Below are positions 1 through 10,618 of a stretch of 64,000 nt of DNA, piece by piece. The position numbers and the translations under genes were made by a program. The stretch's first letter is position 1; each line of letters opens with the position of its first letter. Where the stretch lies: the NCBI GenBank assembly GCA_025345505.1, contig JANVCC010000011.1, positions 623,230 to 687,229 on the forward strand, in the 5' to 3' direction. This stretch comes from Todiramphus chloris collaris (Eukaryota > Chordata > Aves > Coraciiformes > Alcedinidae). The notes beneath the pieces are model-generated. The model was not told the DNA's origin and did not search any database. It saw only the letters and a list, made by a program, of their open reading frames with translations.

Positions 1-513
1 TTCTAGGAGGCTGAGTATTTGGAGTATTGTGCCCAGCCTGCTCTGGAGTCCTCAGCACAAGAAATACAGGGACTTGTTGGAGTGGGGCCAGAGGAGGCCA
101 CAGCAATGCTGGGAGGGCTGGAACCCCTCTGCTGGGAGGCCAGGCTGAGAGAGCTGGGGTTGTTCAGCCTGGAGAAGGCTCTGGGGAGACCTTCTTGCAG
201 CCTTTAGATACTTACAGGGAGCCTATCAGAAAGATGTGACAGGACAAAGGGTGATGGTTTTAAAGTAGAAGAAGGAGATTTGTCTTAGAGAGGAGGACAA
301 CATTTTTTCCAGTGACAGTGGTGAGAGCCTGGCCCAGGTTGCCCAGAGAGGTGGTCGATGCCCCATCCCTGGAAACATTCCAGGTGAGGTTGGCTGGGGC
401 TCTGAGCAACCTGCTCTAGCTGCAGATGTCCCTGCTCCCTGCAGGGGGGTTGGACTAGATGATCTTTAAAGGTCCCTTCCAACCCAAACCATTCTGTGCA
501 TCTCTGATTCTAT
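1..513 (+). mobile_element. CR1: CR1 LINE fragment, left end cut by window
   Basis: The 3' end of CR1 ORF2 and the 3' UTR are present. The motifs ggctgagagagctggggttg, cagcctggagaaggct and ccagagaggtggtcgatgcc occur in the standard order. The tail is caacccaaaccattctgtgc followed by gattctattta. A roughly 90-base part around position 100 is almost identical to the copy at 44313-44845. Confidence 0.93.
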
Positions 514-1758
514 TTATTCCTCTATGTGTGGGGAATGTATAGAGTAAAGACAGAACATAGCGAAGCCTAATATATAAATTGGGGCAACTTAATTATCTTA
601 AAACAATAACAATTTTCCATGGGGTAATAAAACTTACTTCTTGATAATGCTTCTGACTTGTCAGCAAGTTTTCCTTTGGCATTTTGACAGAAATAACTTC
701 AGAAAAGGGTTGATTGTGGAAAAAAAAGTAGTGTGATTTTACAGATGCTCATGAAAGCTATTTCCTGTATAGGAGGTTACACAGAAGTAGTTGTGGAGGT
801 ATTTATCCAAGAAAGTTACCAGGAGGCTGGTATCAGTGGCACCATGATTGGGAGTGACTTAGGAGGGAATAAAGAGAAATAATGACTGATGAAGGTTGAA
901 TTCAATTCAGTAGAAGAAAAATGATTGGAAAGCCAAAGAAATTTGAAGTCATTGCTAAGAACAGAGGGTACAAGGAAAGCAGTGTAAGGGTTGAGATTGA
1001 GAAGGGGATACTAACAGGAATCTGGGCAGTATTGTGGAGAAATCTAGGAGAAATCTAGTTTAAAGAGTTAACAGGAAACTTTAAAACTACTTTTTTTTTT
1101 TTTTCCCAGGGGGGGCTTTTATAGATTTTCTGTAGAAACCTTTTAGCATTTGTATGGGGCTTCGAGATTTTTTCTTTTTTTTTTTTCAGCTGTCATAAAA
1201 CTACCCATTTTGAACAGGAAATGAAACTTTGCCATCTTGTTTCAGAGCTGCACGGTAACACCACGAGAAGGGTTCCCAAAATACTTGGCTCTCCCAGAAA
1301 GCAGTTGAGTCGCTCTGTGGCTAGCGCGGGGAAAGAGCCAAACTCAGGAAGCACCTGGTGCACTCCAGTCGGGAGGCAGGTGGAGCTGCACAGAAGAGTT
1401 TTAACTAGAAACATGCCACATTCCTATTTTAGAAGTCATGGAGTCAGACATCCTGAACAGATCTTTCATGGAGTTTTGTTCAGTTGGGCTTTTTTTGGTT
1501 TTAGCAGCTCCAGAGTAACTTGAAAAATGGAAGATGCAAGGGAAGAAATACTTTTTTCCTCAGTGTTTTTATCTGCTGTTACTTGTAACCATCCCATCTT
1601 TCAGTGAGTTACCTGGAATTTGCACATAGTAATGTTGAAACTATGCAAAATACTCATGCCATTTTTAAAACTGAATGTGTGCACGCAGGTTTTGTCCTGT
1701 TAAATGAGATATTAAACTATGAAAGTTACGGAAACTGTGGAGTAAAAATGTGTGTTCT

Positions 1759-2277
1759 ACCTGCAGTGCTGGGTCCAGCTCTGGAGTCCTTAGCGTAAGA
1801 AATACAGGGACCCGTTGGAGTAGGTTCAGAGGAGGTGACAAAACTACTTAGAGGGCTGGAATCCCTCTGCTGTGCAGCCAGGCTGAGAGAGTTGTGGCTG
1901 TTCAGCCTGGAGAAGGGAAGGCTCCGGGGAGACCTCCTGCAGCTTTTTGATACTTAAAGGGGTCTTTCCTATAAGGAAATCTTCAGCAGGGCCTGTTGCA
2001 ACAGGACAAAGAGTGATGATTTTAAGCTAAAAGTGGGAGATTCAGCCTAGAGAGAAGGAAGAAATGTTTTATGCTGAGGGTGACAAGACCCTGTCCCAGG
2101 CTGCCCAGAAAGATGGTTGATGCCCCATCCCTGGAAACATTCCAGGTGAGGTTGGCTGGGGCTCTGACCAACCTGCTCTAGCTGCAGATGTCCCTGCTCC
2201 CTGCAGGGGAGTTGGACTGGATGACCTTTAAAGGTCCCTTCCCAAACCATTCTATGAATTTGTGATTCTATTCTGTG
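1759..2277 (+). mobile_element. CR1: CR1 LINE fragment
   Basis: Begins at ctgcagtgctgggtccagct within the ORF2 C-terminal region and runs to the tail ccaaaccattctatgaattt then gattctattctgtg. It is the same lineage and start zone as 1-513 and 44313-44845, with several scattered changes. Confidence 0.93.
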
Positions 2278-2881
2278 AGTTGAATGACAGTCTTTAGAGC
2301 TTCTCTGTATGGTAAATAAGTTGTCCTGTGCCCCCAGAGTGGTTATTTAGGACTGAAGTGATAATGCAGTTAGTACTGAAAATGTTCAGATGCTCCATTG
2401 GATGATTTGAAGTGAAACCCAAAGGTTTCTGTGAATTACTGCTGCTTCATCAAAAATTAAATAGCTGTCTTGCTAGATACTTTTTTGGTGAAACTTAGCC
2501 AATATAGATTGCAAATTGAATGTGGTCATCTGGAGTCATTGGAGATACTGGTAAGGATGATCTGGTTTTAATCCTCTACCAAAGCCTCTGGGACAGGTAG
2601 AAAAAAATCTAAGTGTTTGAAACATGGTCTTGCTACAGATTTTGTTGTCTTCAAGGAATGTGGCAAGTGGCTTAGAAGAAGGCCACACATTTTATAATAC
2701 CCATCTTTTGATGGAAACTGTGAGGACTGATGTAGTGTCTTGTACATCAACAGCAAGAGAAAACATTTTTTCATGACTTATGGAAGAGGCAGAAGAATCA
2801 CAAGAAGGAGAGAAGACCCAAAATAGCACAAGCCCAATAAGTGTAAGATTTAAAATACCACACTGAATTAAAGCATAATTA

Positions 2882-3060
2882 AATCATAGAATGGTTTGGA
2901 TTGCCAAGGACCTTAAAGATCATCCAGTTCCAACCCCCCTGCTAGGGGCAGGGACACCTCCCACTAGAGCAGGCTGCTCAAAGCCCCATCCAACCTGGCC
3001 TTGAACACTTCCAGGGCTGGAGCATCCACTGCTTCTCTGGGCAACCGCTGCCAGTGCTTC
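2882..3060 (-). mobile_element. CR1: CR1 LINE 3' fragment, antisense
   Basis: On the + strand it opens with aatcatagaatggtttggat and continues ttaaagatcatccagttcca, the inverse of the CR1 3' tail. About 180 bases of 3' UTR are kept. It stops where a T/G-rich low-complexity tract begins. Confidence 0.92.
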
Positions 3061-3061
3061 T

Positions 3062-3150
3062 AATTTTTAATTTTTAGATTTTTGTTTTGTTTTGTTTTGT
3101 TGGGGGTTTTTTTGGGTTTGTTTTGGGGGGGGGGGGTTTGGTTTTTTTTA
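3062..3150. repeat. T/G-rich low-complexity tract with a 12-base G run
   Basis: After a CR1 copy comes a run of ttttg units, then blocks of G and T including twelve G in a row at 3125-3136. The 134-codon frame that starts here is a by-product. Confidence 0.8.
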
Positions 3151-3273
3151 TGTTGATGTCATCCTGGAGGGAGGCAAACCTGGTACAAGGTTTTTACAGA
3201 ATTGAGAAAGTTTACAGAGGATACAGTTGTCAAACTGTGAGATGGTTTTCATTCTTTCAGCTTCAAAAGCATA

Positions 3274-3465
3274 TCATAGAATCCAAGCATGGTTGGGGGT
3301 TGGAAGGACATCTGGACATCATCTCATCCAACCTCCCCCTGCTAAAGTGCATTCACCCAGAGCAGATTGCCCAGGATCATGTCCAGGTGGGTTTGGAATC
3401 TCTCCGGAGGAGACTCCACAACCTCTCTGGGAAGCTTGGTTCAGTGCTCCAGTGCATTTCTTCTG
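3274..3465 (-). mobile_element. CR1: CR1 LINE 3' fragment, antisense (catctcatccaacc class)
   Basis: The + strand reads tcatagaatccaagcatggt, then catctcatccaacctccccc and aatctctccggaggagactc. These match the CR1 class seen again at 17668, 35428 and 37812. The right border is eroded and approximate. Confidence 0.85.
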
Positions 3466-4460
3466 TATTTCAACCAGAGTCCTTTTGGTGACAGTGGAGA
3501 TATTTATGGAGGTGAGAAGCTGTCATCAGTTGTCACATCTGGCAAAGACGATGCCTGTTTGAGCTGTACTTTTAACACAGTCTTTAGAAAACTTTCTTGC
3601 CTTGGGGATCCCTTCTTGCAGCTGGATTCTGGGCTTGTGCTCATGATCAAAACGCAACATGCAATGTCAGGTTTCAGCTTCTTTTCAGAGGTCAGTAAAT
3701 AGCTCCGGGCTCCACCAGCAATGAACAGAGTGCGCGACTGGTATCAGAGAAGAGAACCATTCCTTCACTGTGAGGTGGTCTGCAGGGAAATGGACAGGGC
3801 TGATCCATGCGCCATTGGAATTAGGCCACAGAAGGGCATTAGGAGGCTAGAAATTCCTATTTAGCTTATAAAAATTGCTAGGGAGATAATTGATTGGAAA
3901 GCTGACTGAAAAAGCTCAGTCAAGGGAGAAGGAGGGGGAATCCTGCAGTGTGATTTATCCATCTACCTGCTAGTTTTCATACAGAAAAAAAAAATCCCAT
4001 CTGTTCAAGTTGTCATCACTGCTGAAAAGGCTTTAGAGGCAGGATAAAGCCCTTGTCGTGGAAGGGAAGCAAATATTCCCAGCCAGTGGATTCATTAGGT
4101 GAGTAACTCCGGACAAGTGACCGGCTAGAGCAGTGTAATCCAACTGAAGTAGAATATTGTTTTGTAATGCTTGACAAATTATTGAAGCACTAAGGTAACT
4201 GCTCATAGGATTTCAATGTTAATTGAAAGAAATAATGTCCCTCTCTTAACCCAGCATTGCTTAGTGTTAATGGGAAGAACCTGTTCAGTGCAGCTGGTTC
4301 ACCAGAACCCCATCTGCTGTGTGGGTGCTCGCTCCCCCCTTGGCAGCAGCATCAGCCATCCGGAAGTATCAAGCAGCACCCTGCAATTAGTACCTGTTAA
4401 AAGTCTTAATGGATTTCAGAAACTCCAGGAAAGCTTAAATGCTTAGGTTCACGGACTTGA

Positions 4461-4672
4461 ATCATAGAATCATTTTGGTTGGAAAAGACCTTAAGGATCA
4501 TCAAGTCCAACTGTTAGCCCAGCACTGCCAGGTCACCACTAAACCATGTCCCTCAGCATCACATCTCCACAGCTTTTGAAGCCCTTCCAGGAATGGGGAC
4601 TCCACCACCTTCCCATGCAGCCTGGTTCACTATCTTAACAACCCTTTCAATGAAGAAGTTTTTTCTAATGTC
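4461..4672 (-). mobile_element. CR1: CR1 LINE 3' fragment, antisense, left arm of head-to-head pair
   Basis: Opens atcatagaatcattttggtt and carries cccagcactgccaggtcacc and gccaggaatgggg-type 3' UTR motifs in reverse. Its truncated 5' end is at about 4672, only 18 bases from the 5' end of the sense copy at 4691. Both copies keep their own 3' tail, pointing outward. Confidence 0.9.
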
Positions 4673-4690
4673 ATCTTGAGACTGCAAGTT

Positions 4691-5128
4691 GAAGCTGGGG
4701 AAGGGTCTAGAGTACAGGTCTTGTGAGGAGTGGATGAGGGACCTGGGGTTACTCAGCCTGGAGCAAAGGAGGCTCAGGGGAGACCTTCTCACTCTCAACA
4801 ACTCCCTGGAAGGAGACTGAAGCCAGGGGGGAGTCAGTCTCTTCTCCCATGGAACAAGCAACAGGATGAGGGGAAATTGCCTCAAGTTGCTCCAGGGCAG
4901 GTTTAGGTTGGACATGAGGAACGATTTTTTGAATGAAAGGGTTAAGGTCTGTCCCAGGCTGCCCAGGGCAGTGGTGGAGTCCCCATCCCTGGAGGGGTTT
5001 CAAAGCCATGGAGCTGTGGTGCTGAGGGACACAGTTCAGTGGTGACCTGGCAGTGCTGGGTTAATGGTTGGACTTGATGATTTTAAAGGTCTCTTCCAAC
5101 CAAAACAATTCTCTAATTCTGTGATTTT
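4691..5128 (+). mobile_element. CR1: CR1 LINE fragment, right arm of head-to-head pair
   Basis: Starts gaagctggggaagggtctag (ORF2 C-terminal region) and keeps gaaaggagg-like, ggtttaggttggacatgagg and the tail ccaaccaaaacaattctcta. Its 3' UTR is the inverse complement of most of 4461-4672, making a large imperfect inverted repeat. Confidence 0.92.
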
Positions 5129-6654
5129 TATTACCTATCAGTATTGTCTATCTAATAGTAGAAGCTTATAAAATACTGTCGGCTTCTGGGGAAAATGGTG
5201 CAACCAGGGATCTCATCCATACTTGTTTAGGAATGTGGCTTGTAATAGTGGATTTTTGTGCTAGCCTTTGTGTTGGGGGTAGGGGGAATCCATTTAAAAG
5301 GGAGAAACCTTTCACAATATTTTTAATTACAGACTTCAGCCTAAAATTATCTTTCTCCTCACCCACTGGTGCTTATAAGACGTGCATGCATAAATTGTTA
5401 GCATGATTCCCCTGGGAATAAGTGAGAATGCACTACTAAAAGTAATAACGCATAATTGGCACGCGGAATTCCCGAGTGATATTTGGGAAATACGGATTAA
5501 TCTGCTGCACTGCAATGCAGCTGCTATACCTTTGGCATACCCCTATGATGTTTTTTCCTTTATTGTTGGAGATAATTTCTTTCATTGTTCTGTGATTCTA
5601 TAATTATTACAGTAATCACAGTACTGTGACTCTGAGCTGTTTTCCTTTTTAAGAACATGTTGCTCGTTTTTGTAGATTGGAAAAATTCCTAAAAATTCTT
5701 TCACTTGTTTTGATCCTTACATTTTAGGATGACTGGTAATGAATAATGCTTTAGTTAGAGTGCCCTTTCAAGAGTGTGGGGTTTGGTATATGAAATACTC
5801 TACATCCTCTTCATACCTTTTAATTAATTGATATTTTAATCTAAGTTTTTTAAAATGCATTTTAATTTGAGTTGGAAAAATGTCTTCATTATCCTGTAAA
5901 AGACCGTTTGTGGTTTTGATTAATGTGATGTTACATTTGTAGGACCACATCTAACTGCAGGTTAATGTCTGTATGCCATGATAAGAATCTAAAATGCACA
6001 GTAATAGCTGAGATTTATTGAACTTTTTAATATTGCAATGTTACCATCACTAAATTAAGAACATCTTTTAAAAAGCCTGTTCACTGCATAGTTGCTCTAA
6101 GTGACAGGTAACTTAAAGCCCATGTACAGGAGAAAAAAACAACATATGGAAGTGATAAATCCAAATAGCAATTGGGAACAACTGCCTGTGATGGAGCAGA
6201 AAAGTTTCTGTTCAGCAGATTGATTTCAAGAAGTAAATGAAAAACACACTGGACAAAAAATTAACAGCTGTTAAAATGATAATACAGAGATTGAATCAAC
6301 TGAACAAAAACTGAAAACAGCAGTGGCAAAGTAGATGGTTAAAAAATGGAAGGATGCAAAAAAGCACTGAAAGCTCGTGAGGAATGCGTGTGATTGGTAC
6401 CTGGTTATTGTTTTACAACATTATGTGCATTTTATCTGCCAGGAGAGTATTTTTTTAATAAGAAACATGGGATTTGGTATGAAACGCATTTTCACGTGCA
6501 CATTTTTGTCAATTTAAGGTTTCTGTTCCTTAGTCTATACTCTTATAGAAGATTTGGAGACTTATCCAGAAGAGCTAGTGTGTCTGAGTCAAGGGTGTTT
6601 TGTCTGTAGTATGAAGGCTTATGTCACAACTTGCTGGTAAATCCACACTTTTGA

Positions 6655-7228
6655 ATCATAGAATCATTTAGGTTGAAAAATACCTTCAAGATCATTGAGT
6701 CCAACCATTAACCCAGCACTGCCAAGCCTACTGCTAAACCATGGCCCTCAGCACCACATCTGCATGACTTTTCAATCTCTCCAGGGATGGGGACTGCACC
6801 ACTGCCCTGGGCAGCCTGGGACAGGCCTTGACAACACTTGCACTCAAGAAATTGTTCCTCATGTCCAACCTAAACCTCCCCTGGAGCAACTTGAGGCCAT
6901 TTCCTCTTGTCCTATGGCTTTTTCCTTGGGAGAAAAGAGCAATCCCCACCTGGCTCCCACCTCCTGTCAGGGAGGTGTTGAGAGTGAGAAGGTCTCCCCT
7001 GAGCCTTCTTTTCTCCAGGCTCAACAACCCCAGATCCTTCAGCCACTCCTCACAAGACTTGTGCTCTACACCCTTCCCCAGCTCCACTGCCCTTCTGTGG
7101 ACGTGCTCCAGCCCCAAGGTTTCCTTCTTGGAGTCAGGGGCCTAAAATTGAATCCAGGATTCAGTATCTGGCCTCACCAGCACCCAGTCCAGGGGCATGA
7201 TCCCTGCCCTCATCCTGCTTGACACAGT
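6655..7228 (-). mobile_element. CR1: CR1 LINE fragment, antisense
   Basis: The + strand starts atcatagaatcatttaggtt and passes through gtccaaccattaacccagca, gcagcctgggacaggccttg and the ORF2 C-terminal region, to gatccctgccctcatcctgc. The long open frames read here on both strands are remnants of ORF2 or its complement. Confidence 0.93.
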
Positions 7229-9812
7229 GGAAGTCTGTAGTAAGGGGAAATATCAAGAGCTTTCTTGGAGATGCGGTGGTGTTTGTGTGTGATTAAATCC
7301 CATAGGAGCTACAAATTGTCATGGTTCTACCCCATTCTTGAACAAAGCATATTTCTTTAACCTACCTTCCAAATTATTTAAAAATAGATATTTTTGAAAC
7401 CGAGCAACAAAATAACTCATTGTTAGGTACATTGTCCTACTGAAGAAAAAATAAGAAAGCCAGCTGCCTTTGTTAGACAAAGCAGATGCCCCACTGCTGT
7501 TCAGCAGTTGTTACGATGACGACGTGGTCAGCATAAGAGTCCTTGAATAGCAGAACTTGGTGGCAAAATGCTGAATGATTGAAATATGCGTTTTCCTGAG
7601 TGAAGGAAGCCAAATATTGTTGGCAGGAATAGTACAGTGTACTCTTCAGTTAAGAAGATAACGTGATGCTGACAGTCTGCCACAAAGTCTTCTGAGTGTT
7701 GGGATGCAAGCCAGAATTTTTTTTTTATTCCAAGAACAAGGAAGTACAAAACCAAAGATGATTGCATCAGGGCAATTTATTGAAAATTAGTCATGTCAGA
7801 AGAAGGGTCCCCATGCAATTTATTCCAGTGCTATGAAAGAAAAGGCAAAATAGGTCCAAGAAGTCTCTAGAGGTGGTAGCTAAAAACTTCTGAGAAAAGT
7901 AGGTGTAGTTCTAGATTATAAGGCATCTGTTTTCATCTTCCGTGGTTTTTATAAGCTTTATACAGTAGAATTTGAAGATCTGATTTTTCCATTCTTAAGG
8001 CAGTCTTTCATCAGGGTATCCCCACTGATTTAAGCAGAATTATTCTTCAACCCTGAAGTGTTAATTTTATGCTGTCTTCATCAGGTAACTGATGGCTGTC
8101 TGCCCCATGGGGCAAAGAATTGTAAAGGAGATTTTCCTTCCGTGCCTGTGTTCACCTACCAGACCCTCATCATTAAATGTGATAATTACAGGGCACTACT
8201 GAGAGAGCTGTGGAAGCAAACCTAGAAGGAGTATTTAATAATATCCTTAATTTTGCTTATACTTCTTTTTAAGGGGCTTTGTCTCTGGATTGGGGGAGGG
8301 TGATGAGCATCTGTTGGTGGCTGTTCCATGTTTTTCTGTGCTCAGAGTAGACTTCAGTGCACCAGCAACAAAGGTTTTGTCATTAAAAACAATGACCCTG
8401 CCTAAATTGTAAAGGAACAAAATGATGTGCAGAACAATCATCAAGTGACTAATGAGACCAAACAAAGAACTTGCAAACAAGCCCAAAACTATTGACACTA
8501 GAAAATGCAAAGCTCGGGGGTAAGGGAAAGTGCAAAGTGTGTTTATGAGCACTGGGCTGAAAGACCAGCGAAGAGAAGTTGGGGCGCTTGTCCTATAGTG
8601 TTTATTGTTCCTGTGTTTGCTACGATGAAAGCTCCTTCTCTAGGTTGGGGAAAAAGAGGAGGAAGCTCAGATAGCTTCTGCAGCCTTCATTGATTTAAAC
8701 AGATATTTTATATGCTTTACAGCCTCTTTCATCATATTCTCTCCCTACCTTTTGGTCTGTTTTTTTTTTTATTTCCACTCATTCACAGAATTTTTTTATC
8801 ATTTCTTGGCTCCTGAGCCCTATGGATATGTCCCTACAATATCTTTGGCTTCCTTGTTCACAGCTGGCTGTTTAAGAGCGTACTTCTGAAGAACATGCAG
8901 TCAGGCAGGATGTTGATTTAAGAAAAAGAAAACAAAAAGAAACTGGAGAAGCTAATTAACAACAGTACAGCGAGGCAGTTATAAAAATTCCTTACAATTA
9001 TGAAACTGCAAGGAGGAGCAGAAGCCAGAGAGGTAGGCAGAGGATCTTTCTGTAGGAACTCTTGAGTTATTGGGGTCAAAACTTGCTTTGTTTCAACGAG
9101 ATACGAACAGGCTGGTGGCTGGGGAGAAGAGTTTTAAGTGCAGTAAGGGCTAACAAAGGAAAAGGTCTGCAAATTACTACCCTTTTTGTTAGTTTTGGTT
9201 GATACCTTGTGTCTGAAAATGCTTCAGTTCAGAGAAACTATGTGCTGCAGGAATTGAGGACAACTGAGGTGCATTGTCACATGTTCTCTCGGGTTGCTAC
9301 CTAGTGAAATACTTCCAGAGTAGAGCTGAAGATGCCATGTTACAGAGGAAGTTCAAGTAACAACAGAGTAGTTTTGCTGCAGTACTTAATTCTTAAAAAG
9401 TGTCAAAGGTACCGGTATGAGCAGATGAACAATATTCTGCACAGGAGTGGCCACCTTGGCTAAGGAGCAAGTGCTGGTGGATCCCTGTTGTTATTTAGAA
9501 AGTTTTTTTCCCTGTTCACGTCCCAGGTAGTTGCATGGCAGCAGTCATCTGAGAAAAACTAAGAATTTCAGTCCCATTTTCCTTTTTACACTTGTCTCTT
9601 TGGGACTGGGCTTCTCGTAGCTCTGCATTTTGAGCAGCAACTGCTTGCCTCACATTAAAAAGAGGCCTTCCTTGCTCTGTCCAGATGTATCTTCTGCAGG
9701 GCAGTTGTGTTTCCCTTTTGTGGGACCCCACTCTTGCACTAAGGGTGGGAGTGAGATGTTTGCCTGCCAGAGCTCAAGGGCTTCTCTGAGCAGTTTTGCA
9801 AAGTCTAAGGTA

Positions 9813-10251
9813 TGTCTGAGAGCCCTGTCTCTGAGCCCTGGCTGAGGGGCTTGCAGCCCACAGCTTGTGTCTGTCGCAGAGCCCAGCTACGGGGCTTCCG
9901 CTGAGACAGTTGTTGCCTGTTTCAGAGCCCAGTTAAGGACTTTGAATGAGACAGTTTGAAAGTTAAAACAAACAGGTTTGCTTTATTAAAGTGACAGGGA
10001 GGTTCAGAATTGCCTTTGATAAAGGTACTGGCTGCTAAAGGGTAATTGAGCTCAAGTTAGGAGTTTCCAGGTAACACCCAAGGCAGTCGGAGGTGCAGCC
10101 CTGAGTTACAGCGCTGATAGCTAATAGAAGGTGTGCTGGATAGCAAAGGCACAACTCTTACCAAGACGTGTCCCTGTCTTGGGTGCAGGAAGAGGAGAAC
10201 AGCCCATCAACCATCTCTGCTGGACTTTTTAGTCTTATCCCCCAGAAGACA
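9813..10251 (-). mobile_element. Solo LTR of an endogenous retrovirus
   Basis: Read on the - strand, the segment starts TGTCTTCTGGGG and ends GGGCTCTCAGACA, so its ends are inverted as TGTCT and AGACA. A polyadenylation signal AATAAA (complement of 9982-9987) lies about 60% along, followed by a region that would be R and U5. The length of 439 bases fits a retroviral LTR. Two imperfect direct repeats of about 50 bases (GAGCCCAG then GAGACAGTT) lie in the U5-like part. The flanks are ggta on the left and agta on the right, matching at three of four bases, so a target duplication is only suggested. No internal viral gene is present. The family is not assigned. Confidence 0.6.
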
Positions 10252-10400
10252 AGTATTCTCTTTGTGATTTTTATATCCTAATTCTGTCTGTCCCTGCCTT
10301 CCGGGTGATGTTTAGCATGGTTTGGGAGTAGAGTTGAGTAACATAGTCATATATATGTGTTTAGCATGTACTCCTTCAGGCTGTATGGTAACATACTTGT

Positions 10401-10618
10401 CAGTGGTGGCTGGCAACAGGCACAAACTGGAACCCAGGAGGTTCCATCTGAGCAGGAGAAAAAAATTCTTTGCTGTGAGGGTGCCAGAGCCTGGCCCAGG
10501 CTGCCCAGAGACGCTGTGGAGTCTCCTTCTCTGGGTGACCCTGTTGGAGCAGGGGGGTTGGATGAGATGATCTCCAGAGGTCCCTTCCAACCCCCACCAT
10601 CCTGTGATTCTGTAATTT
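10401..10618 (+). mobile_element. CR1: CR1 LINE fragment with 50-base internal deletion
   Basis: Runs from cagtggtggctggcaacagg to the tail cccccaccatcctgtgattc. Compared with the copy at 35428-35632, 50 bases are missing between ctctgg and gtgaccctg at about 10533, with TGG as the shared sequence at the break. Confidence 0.9.

Noticed and set aside
4461..5128. A single CR1 with 5' inversion by twin priming
   Set aside because: Both halves carry a complete 3' tail, which twin priming of one RNA cannot give.
6695..7222. 175-codon + strand open frame
   Set aside because: It is the complement of a CR1 copy lying antisense, not a gene.
8247..8552. 101-codon - strand frame with hydrophobic stretches resembling membrane segments
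   Set aside because: It has a biased composition from T-rich intron DNA and no related family or splice context. The start and stop appear random.
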